Below are positions 38,801 to 50,038 of a DNA stretch of 64,000 nt, piece by piece. The notes under the pieces are model-generated. The model was not told the DNA's origin. It was given only the letters and a program-made list of their open reading frames with translations, and searched no databases. The stretch spans positions 310,001 through 374,000 of the forward strand of contig JAZARR010000134.1 of NCBI GenBank assembly GCA_037389465.1. Reading direction: 5' to 3'. Within the stretch, counting starts at the first letter, position 1. Every line of letters begins with the position of its first letter. The position numbers and the translations under genes are program-made. This stretch comes from Baylisascaris procyonis (Eukaryota > Nematoda > Chromadorea > Rhabditida > Ascarididae).

Positions 38801-39918
38801 CTCTATAAAATCCGTTTTTTCAAGTACAGCAGTGTGTTTGTTCATTCAGTAGCTTAAACTATGCCTATCCCCTCAGTATTTTATGAATTTACCTATACAG
38901 ATTTCTACTTAATAACTGTCATCATTAAGAAGGCTGCTACTCAAGACATAGTCTATGCAATGCTTGAAGCGCCAATGACGAACCCTTTATATCCAACAAA
39001 TTCAGTCAGATTTATTGCCTGAATTAACGAAAAATACCATTAAAATGCTGTTTCTCTTTGAGAGTTTTTGGAGAACCCTTAAAAATCGGAAACGAATTTC
39101 TTGGTTGTCTTTGACTGTTGAGATAGTATTTTAATGTAGTAGTATTGTTTATGTCGTTGTATTCGTCCTAATTGACCATTGATTTATTTAAACTATGGCC
39201 ACTTAAGAATCTAGAAGGGCTGCGCGCCCTTTGAAGCGTAATTTCGAAAAGAAGGGTTCTATTACACGTCTTATGCGTTTTCTTTATGTTTTGCGTCAAT
39301 GATATTATCAGCGAAGGTAAATAACCGCCTTATCGGTCGTGGAGTCGTGTTCATTCGTAATGTTTTGCACCCTTTCTACCATTTGTTATTTGCATTGGTT
39401 CCCCTTTGCTTAAGTGTTCCATATTGTAGTGAGCACAGGTCATTTGCGAACTCAGTTGCAATGCTTCCCATCGCTAGCAAAAATTCCAAACGAAAGGAGA
39501 CTAGTGCGGATGCACATTTCGAGGACACCATCTTTAATATGCATCCATATACTCATGAAATATTCCCTCATATGCGATATTTCGTCAGTAACAATGATGC
39601 GAACTCAGAAGCTTATTACATCTTCAGTTGTAACCTCCTCTATCGATTCATGTATAGAAAAGCGACATTTATGATCTTTTATAGTCGCTATCATTTAGAT
39701 CTGTAATTTTTCTGTAAGGTACACCAGTGGGCTATAGGTCAAGTGGGAATAGTAGGCCGTGCGGGGTAATTCAAAGAAGGTCAACAACCTACAGGATCAA
39801 ACGACTGCCCAGCATCTGTCGTGATGCCAGTCTGAGGTGGAATCGGGAGGATATAAAAGGGATTGATGTGCCCATATATTCATTCCAGCTTCTAGGTTGG
39901 TCTTAAGGCCAAATGGGC
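32830..39918. other. Seven kilobases without a recognised gene
   Basis: Reading frames here are short and lack domain motifs. The longest is 172 residues on the minus strand at 36671-37189, unrecognised. A poly-C run lies at about 36660-36667. The last 200 bases before element B are slightly richer in G and may be an older repeat. Confidence 0.4.
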
Positions 39919-39923
39919 CTACA

Positions 39924-40382
39924 TGTCGAAATTAGTGTTGATGGTGGGGTGCTAATGCGGGGAGTTGAATCGGCTAATGGGACGTAGTCGAGTAGGAATG
40001 TCGAAGCCTTACGGGGGGAATGCACTGAGGATTCGGTCGGGTACGAATAGGGTATGTTGGAATACAGGGACCGTGAAGGCGTGAATGAATGGATGAATGG
40101 CCCGAATGCCGGAATGCCCGAATGCCCGAATGCCCGTCGCTATTTACATCTCAATATATGTAGTGAAGTTATCGTCTTGTCATCGTCTGCGTCTCCGCAC
40201 GAGGTGTCCGGTCCATTAACGGTTTGCTTTGATTTGAATAGTTTCTGCCGCCGTATCGCGTGGGACGATCTGAGTGGATCCATTAGCCTTCGTTTTTTCG
40301 AATTTTGAATATGCAGCGAGCGTCACCTTCTTCGCCCTTTTTTCATTCGATTTGCTGATGCACTCGTCCATCGAGTGCAACA
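39924..40382 (-). repeat. 3' LTR of element B
   Basis: 459 bp. On the minus strand it begins TGTTGCACTCG and ends TTCGACA. A short tandem array of GAATGCCC-like units lies at about 40100-40136. Confidence 0.93.
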
Positions 40383-40394
40383 CTCCCGCCTGAC
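40383..40394 (-). other. Polypurine tract of element B
   Basis: The minus strand reads CAGGCGGGAG directly before the 3' LTR. Element A has a similar tract ending GGGAG before its LTR. Confidence 0.6.
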
Positions 40395-40464
40395 GAAAAA
40401 GAAAAGGAAATCGCACCTAAAATAAAATAAATATATAATATTGCAATAAATTTGGCCGAAGGCC

Positions 40465-42146
40465 TTAGCATCCGAGAGTGGAGTCCGGGACCGCGATGGG
40501 AGTGTAGGATGCCACGCGACGCGTTCGACCTTCAGGCTTGAGTTCTCGCAAGTTGATTACGACTTGTGAAGTTTCAAGCTGCTTTCTTCGATCGTGGCAC
40601 TTCCACCACAAAATTGCGCTGACGGCGACAACAATTAAAATAACTGTTCCTCCTGTGATCCATCTCCATTTATGTGTTATTCCTTCCAGTTCTTCCTGTA
40701 GTTCTCGTGTTCCGGCCTCAACATCTGCGCCAATTTCCCAGAGGAATTCTTCGACGGCTGACATATATTCGCGGTTCGGTTTCTTTGCAGGAGCAAGCAT
40801 TTCCATGTTCTCAGCGTGGTCGAGTGCTAGGTTCAACATTTCTATTTCTGCATCGGGCAACTTTGCAGCTGTGAAAACCGTCATCGCTTCGTAATTTTCG
40901 CTGAGAATGTCCAAGGTTTCGTTTTTTGATGTTATTTTGGGAGGCGTCCAGGGGCAGGGGACTTCTGCTGATTGAGCGACCAACTCATGGTCGAGCGGCG
41001 TTATAAACAGTAGTTGGTTGTCCATTTCGACGGGTAGTAGCTCGTAACATTTGTCTGCTAGTCGATGATCCTCGTGAATTGTTTTTGGTTTGAATGAGTA
41101 GCAACGGGTGATTAAGAGTGAATCGCCAATATATCGGGCTGCGATGTCGTTTCGACCGAGCATTATGCGTATTGCGGCGGTGGGATTTTTTATGCTCATT
41201 TGTCTGAGAAGAGAGATAAAGAGATTCCGAAGTGAACACCATCGTACGGCAGCTCGCTGGCTCTCGACGTTGAAAAGGTACTGTAGCTTTGGGTTTTCCG
41301 GATCCGTTTCTGATACGTGCTCCTGGAGAAACGATCGTCCCGTCGTGTCGTTGGATTCCTCGGTTAGCCGAGGACAGTCCCCCGGAACGATGATGTAATC
41401 GTTGACGGCTTGTAGGGAAGAAGGAGGAAAATCGCAATGGAAAACGGTAGAGTTTGGTGGTCGTCCTTGAACGCGGAACGTGGCTTGTAGCTTGTCGACA
41501 ACAATTTCGTGTGGTGAGAGGTGAGCAGGATACGTTCCCAGGAGAGTATAGTGACAGGCCTGATCAAATGTTGAAATATTCCATACAATGGTTTCGTGTG
41601 GAGTGAAGCACTGATTATCTCGTGAATGACAACCAGCGGTGCGAGAGTGCCGAGAAAGCGGTTGGGATCCGCTAAGAAAGGCTACAGAGCCAAATTCGAC
41701 GATGTAGTTAGTGGTGGGAGTACAATGAGTCCCGAAGAGATTATATGACGATGAAGGGGGATTTGGGTGCTCCAGACGTTAGGAGTTGTAGTTGGTTTGA
41801 GTGGTAACGAGCCCGTATGCTTGTGAAGGGCTATTTGACGGCAGTGCTCCGCTTTGATAGGGAAGCTCTGATGAGTATCGCTGGTCATTTGTAAGCTCAG
41901 GCGAAGGAATGCCCATGTGCATATTGTTCGGACTACTTTCGAGCAATATATGGCAAGGACGTTCACCACTTTGCGACGAAAAATATTGACATCGCCGGCT
42001 TGCCAGTTTCCGCTGGGTATGGTGGAACAGTTGCGGGTTGGTGGGAAATGTACATAAACTCCGGAATGTTTATGAGGGCAAATTTGTGTTCGTAGTGCGC
42101 CGAGAGTGAGTGGAACAAGCAATATTATTAATACGATGTAGAACAT
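40465..42146 (-). pseudogene. env-like membrane glycoprotein of element B, one frame break
   Basis: Starts at an ATG (42144-42146) with a signal-peptide-like run (FYIVLIILLVPLTLG). An NCS sequon and several Cys follow. The frame breaks once near 41775; afterwards one open frame runs to the stop at 40465. The C-terminal part has a single membrane segment (WITGGTVILIVVAVSAIL, about 40605-40660) and a short basic tail. IVVDKLQATF and the spacing of Cys around it match element A's env. Similar proteins in nematode BEL elements are presumed fusion glycoproteins, which would let particles leave and enter cells, but no function is shown here. Confidence 0.75.
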
Positions 42147-43997
42147 AGATGGAGTGGGACGTATCTGAGTGCTGTGGAGACGAGCGTTTCGATGGGCTCC
42201 GTGGCGATGCCTGCCAGAAGAACGAGGAGATGGGGTCGAATTTTCTTCGTTGGATTGGTCCGAATCGACAGTTGGGGATGCGGTTTTTTCAGAATGCTGA
42301 TCTGCTGTTGCCTGAGGATTATTTAGTTCCAAGGGGAATAAGACAGAAATTGGTCGTAGAAGTATGTGTCCGTTGGAGATGCGTACTTTAGCAGTGCGAA
42401 TATGTCCGTCATTTCCTGGACAAGTTTCTTCGATAATTGCAAGTTTCCATATAGGACGGGGATGGTTGTCGTCTCTAAGGATGACAAGTTCACCTTTCTG
42501 AGGTGCGCGTCGAGTAAGGTTTCTTGGTCCGGTGTGTTCCCTTTGAGTCCGCTCGCGAAGAAATTGTAGATACGCAGATGACCATAGTTGCCAAAATCGA
42601 GATAGGTTACAGCGAGACTGTTTCCATTGTTCCAAAAGGGCTTCGCGCGTTGATAAGGCTTCTGGTCTGTATTCGTCGGTGTTGGGTTCCCCGGGTTGAG
42701 AGTGGAATCGGCGTCTGGGGTGAGGAAATCGGCCGGTCTAAGCACTTCTAGGGAATCGCTGTGGAGAGCAGTAAGTGGGCGTTGATTTATGACTGCTTCG
42801 GCTTCTGTTAGATATGTAATTAAGTCTGTTTCCGTAAGGAGGCGTCTGCCAAAAGCTCTTTGGAGAGCATTTTTGGTAAGGCCGACTAATCTTTCATACA
42901 CTCCTCCTTTCCAAGGGGATATCTGGGTAACAAATTGCCACTGCGTTCCTGACTCCGCGAGTTGGCGTTGGGCGAGCCTTAGGGCTTTAGAAGCGAGAAG
43001 GAAGTTGGTTCCATTATCGCTGAGGAGGGTTTCTGGTTTCCCACGTCTAGATACAAATCGTCGGTAGCAGTGCAAAAACTTTCTGCTGAAAGGCTTTCTG
43101 CAAGCTCGAGGTGTATAGCTCGAGTGACCATACAAGTGAAGAGTGCGACCCACCTTTTGAACCTTCCTGTTTCTGTTTTGATTTTCATCGGGCCGAAATA
43201 GTCCGTGGCGGTGTGTTGAAAAGGGCGGCCTACCTGCACTCTTGTGTCTGGTAATGTGGGCATGATCGGTAGTGCAAACGGTTTTGCCTTCCATCGACTG
43301 CAACCATGGCAATGCCGCGGGATGATGCCTTGTACTTTGCTTTTGCCTTGTGGAATCCAGTATTTTTGACGAATTCGAGTCAACGTGGCAGCTACTCCTG
43401 CGTGCATCAGAGCGGAATGGGCCTGTAATACAAGTAATTGGGTGAGATGAGAATCACGTGGTAGGAATATAGGAAATTTGCGGCTCGTGGGGATGGAAGC
43501 TTCCGAGAGGCGGCCATGGCAGCGCCAGATAAGGTTATCGTCGAGCACGAGATTCCACTTGTTGATGTCTTCAGATGTAACCCTTGTTTGTTCTTGTCGA
43601 ATCAGCAGTTGAAGAGCAATGCGATGGTCTGAGCCAAGGAAAGGACCCTTGTCAGTAGTGGCGGGAAGGCACTTCAGACGAGAAGGTGCGATTCTGTGGA
43701 GGTAGCGCAAAACCCAGGCCACCGTTGTAACGGCTTTGTTCAGCGAGCTGAAGCGAGTAACGTCGACTAGGGTAATCGAAGGTGGGCGAGTGTGTTTTAT
43801 AAGAAAGGCGTTGAAGTGTTGTAGAGGCCCGGCGTCGTCCGCACATACCGATTTGGATAAGCTGCTAATTGATACGTTGTCTGAGGGCCACTCTGTGCTA
43901 CTGGTTTGCAGCCACGATGGGCCATGAAACCATAGGGAGTTGTTACGGAGTAGATTGATACTGGTACCGCGTGTTGCAATGTCTGCCGGGTTATCTG
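42147..43997 (-). pseudogene. Integrase and DUF5641 end of pol, element B
   Basis: Continues pol after a one-base loss near 44000, where the upstream frame stops just after NIRYA. It holds an H2C2 zinc-binding region (HAGVAATL ... CHGC, about 43300-43420) and the integrase core with all three catalytic acids: Asp in TDYFGP (about 43200), Asp in LSDNGTNF (about 43015) and Glu in GGVYERLVGL (about 42900). Frame changes near 43078 (within a T run) and near 42640 (next to a CCC/TTTT run) split it. DUF5641 follows (GELVILRDDNHPRPIW, RISNGHILLRP) and leads into env. The intact catalytic triad and breaks in homopolymers suggest either very recent decay or base-calling error. Confidence 0.85.
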
Positions 43998-46900
43998 CTA
44001 CGCGTATCGAATGTTGCTGTAACGGCGGATTTCTGTGACGCGGTTTTTTACGAAACGAGGGAGCTTGTCGCCGTTGCTATGCAGTACCCAAGCCAAGGAG
44101 CACTTGCTATCGCTCCAAAGGTAAAGGGGGCTGGTCTGCAGCTGGAGTTGTGTCGTGACGAAATTGAGTGCGCGGACGCCGATAAGCACTCCTAGCAGTT
44201 CAGGACGTTGAATTGACAATCCCGAAATGGGGCACAGCCGGGTTTTGGAGAAGAGTAGGGATGTTTGAACGTTACCATCAGCTTCTTGCCGAACATATAC
44301 AGTGCATGCGTAGGCGCGTTCTGATGCATCAGTGAAAACGTGGAAGGAAGTGTTTCCGTGGCCGACGAAGCGAGAGAGGCTGATTTCCTCCGCTTTCCAT
44401 GCTTTGAGGGCTTCGGAGATATGGGATCGCAAAGGCTGCGGGATTGGTGCGTCCCATGATAAGTTAGTACGAGTGAGATCTTGGTGGAAGATCTTCAAGG
44501 GTAGCAATACAGGTGTCAGCAAGCCCAAGGGGTCGAAATGCGAATGGATAAAGCTCAACAATGTTCTACGAGTGATCGCTGGCGCTTTGAAGGGGTTGAT
44601 AGAAAGAGTCAAAGTATCTTGATTAGTAGACCATTGAAGACCGAGGACTTTGATGTTTGCTCCGTTATGACGATCGGTTGGATCGATATTCTTGATGACG
44701 GTTTCGTGATTAGCAGCGAAATCGCGAAGATTCATACAGGTTTGTGAAAAAATCGCTTTTGCCTGGCGATAGCGCTCGATCGCTTGCTGATCATCGTTTG
44801 CGGTTATGAGGATGTTGTCGACATAGATATTCATTTTCATTTCTTGTGCCAAGGGTGTGCCCTGCTGATTAAGATGGTATCGAATAACGCTTTGTAGAAG
44901 GAAGGGGGATGAAATGATCCCGAAAGGTATACGTGTGAAGCGGTAGACGATTGGAGGGTTCGAGGGGCCGACGGGTTCGCTGGGGTTATGGACCCATAGG
45001 AAACGGGTAGCATCTCGATCTACGGGATGTAGGCCAACTTGAAGAAACGCCTTTTCAATGTCGGCGACCATGACAATGGGATGGAGACGGAGGCGCAGGA
45101 GGAGACCAACGAGGTCGGGAAGAAGAATGGTTCCGCGATATAGGCAATCGTTCAATGAGTGCCCTTTAGGGCCTGCACTTGCGTCATAAACTACGCGGAG
45201 TTTTGTTGTGGCATGATTTGCTCGGACTACGGGCTGGTGCGGTAGGTAGGTACATATAGGAGCGTGTGAACATTCTGGAGTTTCTTCTATAATGCCGAGT
45301 TCTAGCTGCTTCACGAACACCTCTGTATAAGCTTTGAGAAGATTTTGATCGGCTTGGAATTTCTTGAGGACAGACTGGAGTCTACCTAACGCAAGACCGA
45401 AATTTGTTGCGAGACGGGGGAGGTCTCTTTTCCAGGGGAAAGAAACGGAGTAACGACCGTCTGCGTTGCGAGAAACGGATTTGGAGAAAAGATCCTGCGC
45501 TATTTCATCGTCTTCTTGCTGCTCTCCTTTCGCATCGATTCCGAGAGTTTCAAGTGACCAGAAATCTGCCTCCTGGTGTTGAGCCGGACATACAACAAGT
45601 GTATAGGCATGATGTGGCTTACGTCGGTACTCTTCCGAGACATGTCCTTGTCCGCCCAACATGGGACCAGCTTGAGATGTCAAGAGATGAAATCCGCTTC
45701 GCAGCTGTTTGATTGAGGTGGGGTTAGCAATATAATGAAAGTTCGATCCTACAACAAGATCTGGTTCACGATCTACCAGAGGGATGGGAAGGATCGGATT
45801 GTCGTTGGTAAGTAGCAGGTTGCGATGTTTCTCCGTGATGTCAGCGTGAAGCAAATTTTCGGTTACAATAGTGAGCGTGTGGGTGTCGATGGTGTGTATT
45901 GCGCCAGTTGGTAGGAGGACACCGAGTTGAACTCGATCACTGGAGTGGGTTGTGCCTCTGAAACCTGCAATTCTTTTGAAGGTGATCTTATTGCGTTCAA
46001 TAGAGGAAAGGTGTAGTTGCTCGCGAACTCTTTCGGTGAGATATGAGCCCTGGGCTCCACTATCAAAGAATGCGGTTACCTGCATTGTGCGAGATGGATC
46101 TTGTGGATTGAAGACGGTAAGTTTGCAGCAAGGCGAGACTGCAACCGGTTCATCAGAAAGGTGACTAACGGGTTTGATGGAGGTTTGCGTCGGAACTGCG
46201 GCGGCGATCATCGAACTGTGTTCCTGAGAGGGGGTTTCAGCCGGTGCAGTTGTGGCTATCGTGGTTGTACGTAAGTTAGGCGTGGCTGGTTGCGAGCAGA
46301 GAATTGAGTCATGAGGCCCATTGCAGCATGGGCAGGGTTTACGAGTACAGACAGAAGCAAGGTGACCGGGACGAAGGCACTTACGGCACAAATTGAGTTC
46401 GGCAACGCGTCGTCGTTTTTGTTCAAGAGTGGCGTAAGTGGGGCAGTAATTAGAGAGATGTCGCCCACTGCAGAAGGCACAGTGAATAAGTGAAGGTCTT
46501 TGATGTAAGCCGAGTGGTCTTGGGGCCGCGGTGCGACTTTGCGGGTGGAACGGCAAGCGAGGGGTTTCTGGGAATCGTCTTGGATGGCCTTCGTAGCGAG
46601 CAGAGGGTGAAGGCACCGATGCTCTTCCTGGCGTAGGGAATAGTGGTCGTGGGGAGGAAGGAGCTTGACCGTGGTTGAAATGAGGTGAAGAAGGACCATG
46701 CCCCTCTGAAGAGCGATGAGCCGGGGTAGGTTGGAAGTAAGGGGATGCGTCTTTTTTCATCTGTGCAATATCTTTGAAAGCGGTGCAAATCTCTTTCGTT
46801 GTCCAGATCGGACTATGTCGCTTTTCTTGGGCGAGCAGGAACCGAATATTAGGAGGGAGTTTGGATGTGATCAGATCATAAATAAATGGAGTTTCGACGG

Positions 46901-47726
46901 CCTCTTGTGCGGTGGCTAGTTGGCGAAGTATGCGTTCGCAGTTGGTTACAAATGTTTTCAGATCTTGCCAGTGGTCGGTGGTTCTCAAGGCGCGTAGTTG
47001 ATTTCTTAATTGCGCCCTCATTTCTTCTTCATCGCCATAAGCATCTCGAAGGGCTTGTTTGATCAGTGAGTAATTTTGGGGGATAAGAGAGTAGCCTTTG
47101 ATAACTTCTGCTGCTTGTCCTCGAAGGGCATTTGATAATATGGACACTTTGACGATGTCGGGAAGGGTAGTGTGGTCCACAAGAGCTTCAAATAATGGCC
47201 AGAACTCGGCAAATTCTGTGGCACCACCTTCAAATTTTGGCAACTGCACTGAGCGATCAAGTGACACCGTGGAGTTAATAGGTGGTTGTATATTAGCGGT
47301 AGATTCATCAAGGCGTGATAAAAGGACCTCAAGGTCTTCTCGGTGAAATCTTAATTGCGTGAGCATTTGCTGAACAACTTCAGCTCTTTGCAGCAGTCTT
47401 TGTGGGTTAGTGGCCATCGCAGCATACTGAGCTGAGTCTTCAGGGGTAACTGATTTTCCTCCGCCTGTGATGAATGTTTGCCATTCGGTAAGTGTTTGTG
47501 TGAGAGAGTTTTCTTTAGTTTCAAGCAAGTGAATATGGGGTCCAAGTTTTCGAAGCTGAATACGCACTTCTCGGGTGAGTTCAGCGGGTGACTGAGCGTA
47601 ATTTGGGATGAATTGGAGTAAGGTATTGCCATCATCCAAAAGTGGCTGAACTGAAGAGGTTAGGCCTGCTGCTGTTGCAATGAAAAATGCACCTCGCGTA
47701 GAAGGACTTACCGAAGTTTCGGGCAT
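43998..47726 (-). CDS. gag-protease-RT-RNase H polyprotein, element B
   Basis: 1242 residues in one frame, starting at the first ATG after an in-frame TGA (MPETSVSPSTRG). Gag (DUF1759-like, PKFEGGATEFAEFWPLFEAL) is followed by a Pro/Ser-rich linker, zinc knuckles (CAFCSGRHLSNYC, CRKCLRPGH, CPCCNGPHD) and a retropepsin motif FFDSGAQGSYL near residue 552. RT has VVYDASAG, VADIEKAFLQV and the catalytic box IYVDNILI near residue 967; the second Asp of YxDD is Asn. RNase H acids lie in FTDAS (about 1132), RPELLG and WSDSKC. Together these make cDNA from element RNA inside Gag particles. The frame ends prematurely after RNase H, where a one-base deletion cuts it off from integrase. Confidence 0.93.
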   Translation of the reverse strand: MPETSVSPSTRGAFFIATAAGLTSSVQPLLDDGNTLLQFIPNYAQSPAELTREVRIQLRKLGPHIHLLETKENSLTQTLTEWQTFITGGGKSVTPEDSAQYAAMATNPQRLLQRAEVVQQMLTQLRFHREDLEVLLSRLDESTANIQPPINSTVSLDRSVQLPKFEGGATEFAEFWPLFEALVDHTTLPDIVKVSILSNALRGQAAEVIKGYSLIPQNYSLIKQALRDAYGDEEEMRAQLRNQLRALRTTDHWQDLKTFVTNCERILRQLATAQEAVETPFIYDLITSKLPPNIRFLLAQEKRHSPIWTTKEICTAFKDIAQMKKDASPYFQPTPAHRSSEGHGPSSPHFNHGQAPSSPRPLFPTPGRASVPSPSARYEGHPRRFPETPRLPFHPQSRTAAPRPLGLHQRPSLIHCAFCSGRHLSNYCPTYATLEQKRRRVAELNLCRKCLRPGHLASVCTRKPCPCCNGPHDSILCSQPATPNLRTTTIATTAPAETPSQEHSSMIAAAVPTQTSIKPVSHLSDEPVAVSPCCKLTVFNPQDPSRTMQVTAFFDSGAQGSYLTERVREQLHLSSIERNKITFKRIAGFRGTTHSSDRVQLGVLLPTGAIHTIDTHTLTIVTENLLHADITEKHRNLLLTNDNPILPIPLVDREPDLVVGSNFHYIANPTSIKQLRSGFHLLTSQAGPMLGGQGHVSEEYRRKPHHAYTLVVCPAQHQEADFWSLETLGIDAKGEQQEDDEIAQDLFSKSVSRNADGRYSVSFPWKRDLPRLATNFGLALGRLQSVLKKFQADQNLLKAYTEVFVKQLELGIIEETPECSHAPICTYLPHQPVVRANHATTKLRVVYDASAGPKGHSLNDCLYRGTILLPDLVGLLLRLRLHPIVMVADIEKAFLQVGLHPVDRDATRFLWVHNPSEPVGPSNPPIVYRFTRIPFGIISSPFLLQSVIRYHLNQQGTPLAQEMKMNIYVDNILITANDDQQAIERYRQAKAIFSQTCMNLRDFAANHETVIKNIDPTDRHNGANIKVLGLQWSTNQDTLTLSINPFKAPAITRRTLLSFIHSHFDPLGLLTPVLLPLKIFHQDLTRTNLSWDAPIPQPLRSHISEALKAWKAEEISLSRFVGHGNTSFHVFTDASERAYACTVYVRQEADGNVQTSLLFSKTRLCPISGLSIQRPELLGVLIGVRALNFVTTQLQLQTSPLYLWSDSKCSLAWVLHSNGDKLPRFVKNRVTEIRRYSNIRYA

Positions 47727-47826
47727 TTCGAACGTATCGGTTCCTTGCAGGAAATATTTTTCGGGTAGTATTTCGATTCAGACGGACAGTGAATAGGCTT
47801 GCAGGTTCTTCGCGGGGTCCGGGTTC

Positions 47827-47844
47827 AGAGAGGTCGACGCACCA
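47827..47844 (-). other. Primer-binding site of element B
   Basis: The minus strand reads TGGTGCGTCGACC immediately after the 5' LTR. TGG pairs with the CCA end of a tRNA; the tRNA species is not assigned. Confidence 0.7.
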
Positions 47845-48304
47845 TGTCGAAATTAGTGTTGATGGTGGGGTGCTAATGCGGGGAGTTGAATCGGCTAATG
47901 GGACGTAGTCGAGTAGGAATGTCGAAGCCTTACGGGGGGAATGCACTGAGGATTCGGTCGGGTACGAATAGGGTATGTTGGAATACGGGGACCGTGAAGG
48001 CGTGAATGAATGGATGAATGGCCCGAATGCCGGAATGCCCGAATGCCCAAATGCCCGTCGCTATTTACATCTCAATATATGTAGTGAAGTTATCGTCCCG
48101 TCATCGTCTGCGTCTCCGCACGAGGTGTCCGGTCCATTAACGGTTTGCTTTGATTTGAATAGTTTCTGCCGCCGTATCGCGTGGGACGATCTGAGTGGAT
48201 CCATTAGCCTTCTTTTTTTCGAATTTTGAATATGCAGCGAGCGTCACCTTCTTCGCCCCTTTTTTCATTCGATTTGCTGATGCACTCGTCCATCGAGTGC
48301 AACA
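47845..48304 (-). repeat. 5' LTR of element B
   Basis: 460 bp; differs from the 3' LTR by five substitutions and one extra C. It contains the promoter by analogy with other LTR elements; no TATA box is assigned. Confidence 0.93.
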
Positions 48305-49493
48305 CTACATGTGGCCCACTTCAAGTTCCATTTTTATGCTTTTCTGCTTGACATTCTTTGAGCAATGTGCTCACTGTCCATTGCTCGTGCATCCGCACTT
48401 TTTCTTTTCGTTTTTTATCTCTCTGTGTTCGTTTTGTGCTTCTCACCTGTACGTGACACTCGCATGTGACGCTGAATAAACTAATTCACAAATATTTATC
48501 TATTGCTGCTCTTACGTAGTGAATGGCTTTGCCCGGAAGTCTTTCTTCTTTGGACGCTTTGCTTTTTCCATTTTGCGCTATCTTTTTCCGGTTGTCTGCT
48601 TCGTTATCTATCTTGCTGACTTTTTCGTTTTGAAAGGTTGAAATAAAATTAACTGAATGAATATTTAGAAGTCTTTTCATTAGCAGTTATTACTCATCAG
48701 CACTATTCTAATTGATCTTTTTCTCTTTTGATGTGCTTAGTCGTTTAAAATATGCACTTAGTTGTGCTACTATCTCTTGGTGCCAATTATCTGTCTATAA
48801 CCTGGCCATGTCTTCAACCAATCGTTATGTCTGCACTTCCCTCTCACGCTTATCAGTGGCAAGTACATGTGACGTAGCAAGAACGATCGTCGATTGAACG
48901 ATGTTACTCATGCTACTGTACATTTCGCGATTACTGTTTATGTTTGTTAGGAAATTGTGAAATTGGTTGCTATAATGAGCGAAGCTGAGAGAAGTAGTAT
49001 TGCGGCAGTCCATCTATCATGAATGCTACTCGTTTTGACTGAATCGGTTGTGAAATATGATTTAACCGATGTGAAATTGTTCATAATCGTTCAAATTTTT
49101 CACTAATTTTGAATGTCGATGCTTTATTTCATAATTGATAGATTAACCTGGAAATTGGTAAGTTGAGGTCAGATTACGATTTAGATTATATCCATCAAAA
49201 TTGTCTAGCTTGAATGGCCTCCAAGCTGAAACTATCGGACAGGCAGGCAGACAGACACACATATGTAATATGTAGAGATAGGACGTCGTCATACTGCGTT
49301 TCGCGAATGCAAATTTGTAAACGCACGTAAAAAGCAGACTAAACGAGTCGAAATAATGTTCTCTGGGAAAACCGTACCAGTGCAAAAGCCTGAAAGCCAA
49401 CGTTGCCAGTCCATGTAGAGGAACTGTTTGCCCTTTCTTGATTGGCTATTAATATCAGCGGGACTTTGTCGATGGGGCGGCAGGAGATGACTC

Positions 49494-49765
49494 ATGAGAA
49501 AGTGCAGGTCGAAAGGTGGGCTTCTTCTCAAAAAGTGGCGGCGTAAGTAAAATACGCCTACTTGCTATCCAATGAGGGGCTTGCTATCCAGTGTTTCATG
49601 CATCACCTCATACACATTTCACTACTAAATTAAGGAACAAAGACAACAAAAGTTTTGAGATCTCGCATATTTTTCTTCGCAGTTGTCGCCTTGGCCGGCA
49701 AGGCGCACACCCAATTCTCCGACCTCTCCCTCTTCGGCGCAGGATGCAGCTACCTGGAAAGTTAG
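49494..49765 (+). CDS. Candidate two-exon small gene in left arm, unrecognised
   Basis: Exons 49494-49542 and 49683-49765. The donor is a perfect GTAAGT and the acceptor is TTTTTCTTCGCAG. The second exon (ALAGKAHTQFSDLSLFGAG) uses almost only C- or G-ending codons, unlike the AT-rich surroundings, a sign of real and well-expressed coding sequence. The frame ends at a TAG, or the exon leaves through a donor at 49761 toward exons I could not find. The product is unknown. An identical copy lies in the right arm on the minus strand (about 62669-62940). Confidence 0.35.
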
Positions 49766-50038
49766 ATATGAGATTTGCTTTGCCCACTTAAAAAGTGAGT
49801 TCGATGGTGATGTATGGATGAATGCTTGTCATACTATAATGTATGGATTCATTCAACTGTTACAATCTCGGCGGTGAGCGTTGCATATAATTCGTTGCAG
49901 TACGAGTGCATCTGCTAACTTGGAAAGCAAACGTAGAATCGATAAGGTGTGGAATGAGGGTAGAAATGATAACGATATGAAGCGATAATAAGCGCAGCGC
50001 TTCAGTTGCGAGACCATGTTGCTCGTAGTCTCAGAGAA

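Larger units (their letters stand above)
39924..48304 (-). mobile_element. Full-length BEL/Pao retrotransposon with env (element B)
   Basis: Two direct LTRs of about 460 bp bound the element. It is flanked by the 5-bp duplication CTACA at 39919-39923 and 48305-48309. On the minus strand the order is LTR, primer-binding site, gag with zinc knuckles, protease, RT, RNase H, integrase, DUF5641, env, purine tract, LTR: a complete BEL/Pao plan. The LTRs differ by five substitutions and one base of length, about 1%, so insertion is recent. Four one-base frame breaks interrupt the coding part. The element abuts the outer side of the 5.6-kb left arm, about 130 bases from the last position that can be compared with the right arm. 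Confidence 0.95.

Noticed and set aside
47975..48229. 84-residue frame also present at 40054-40308
   Set aside because: It is inside both LTRs of element B and has no domain; the recurrence is due to the LTR duplication.
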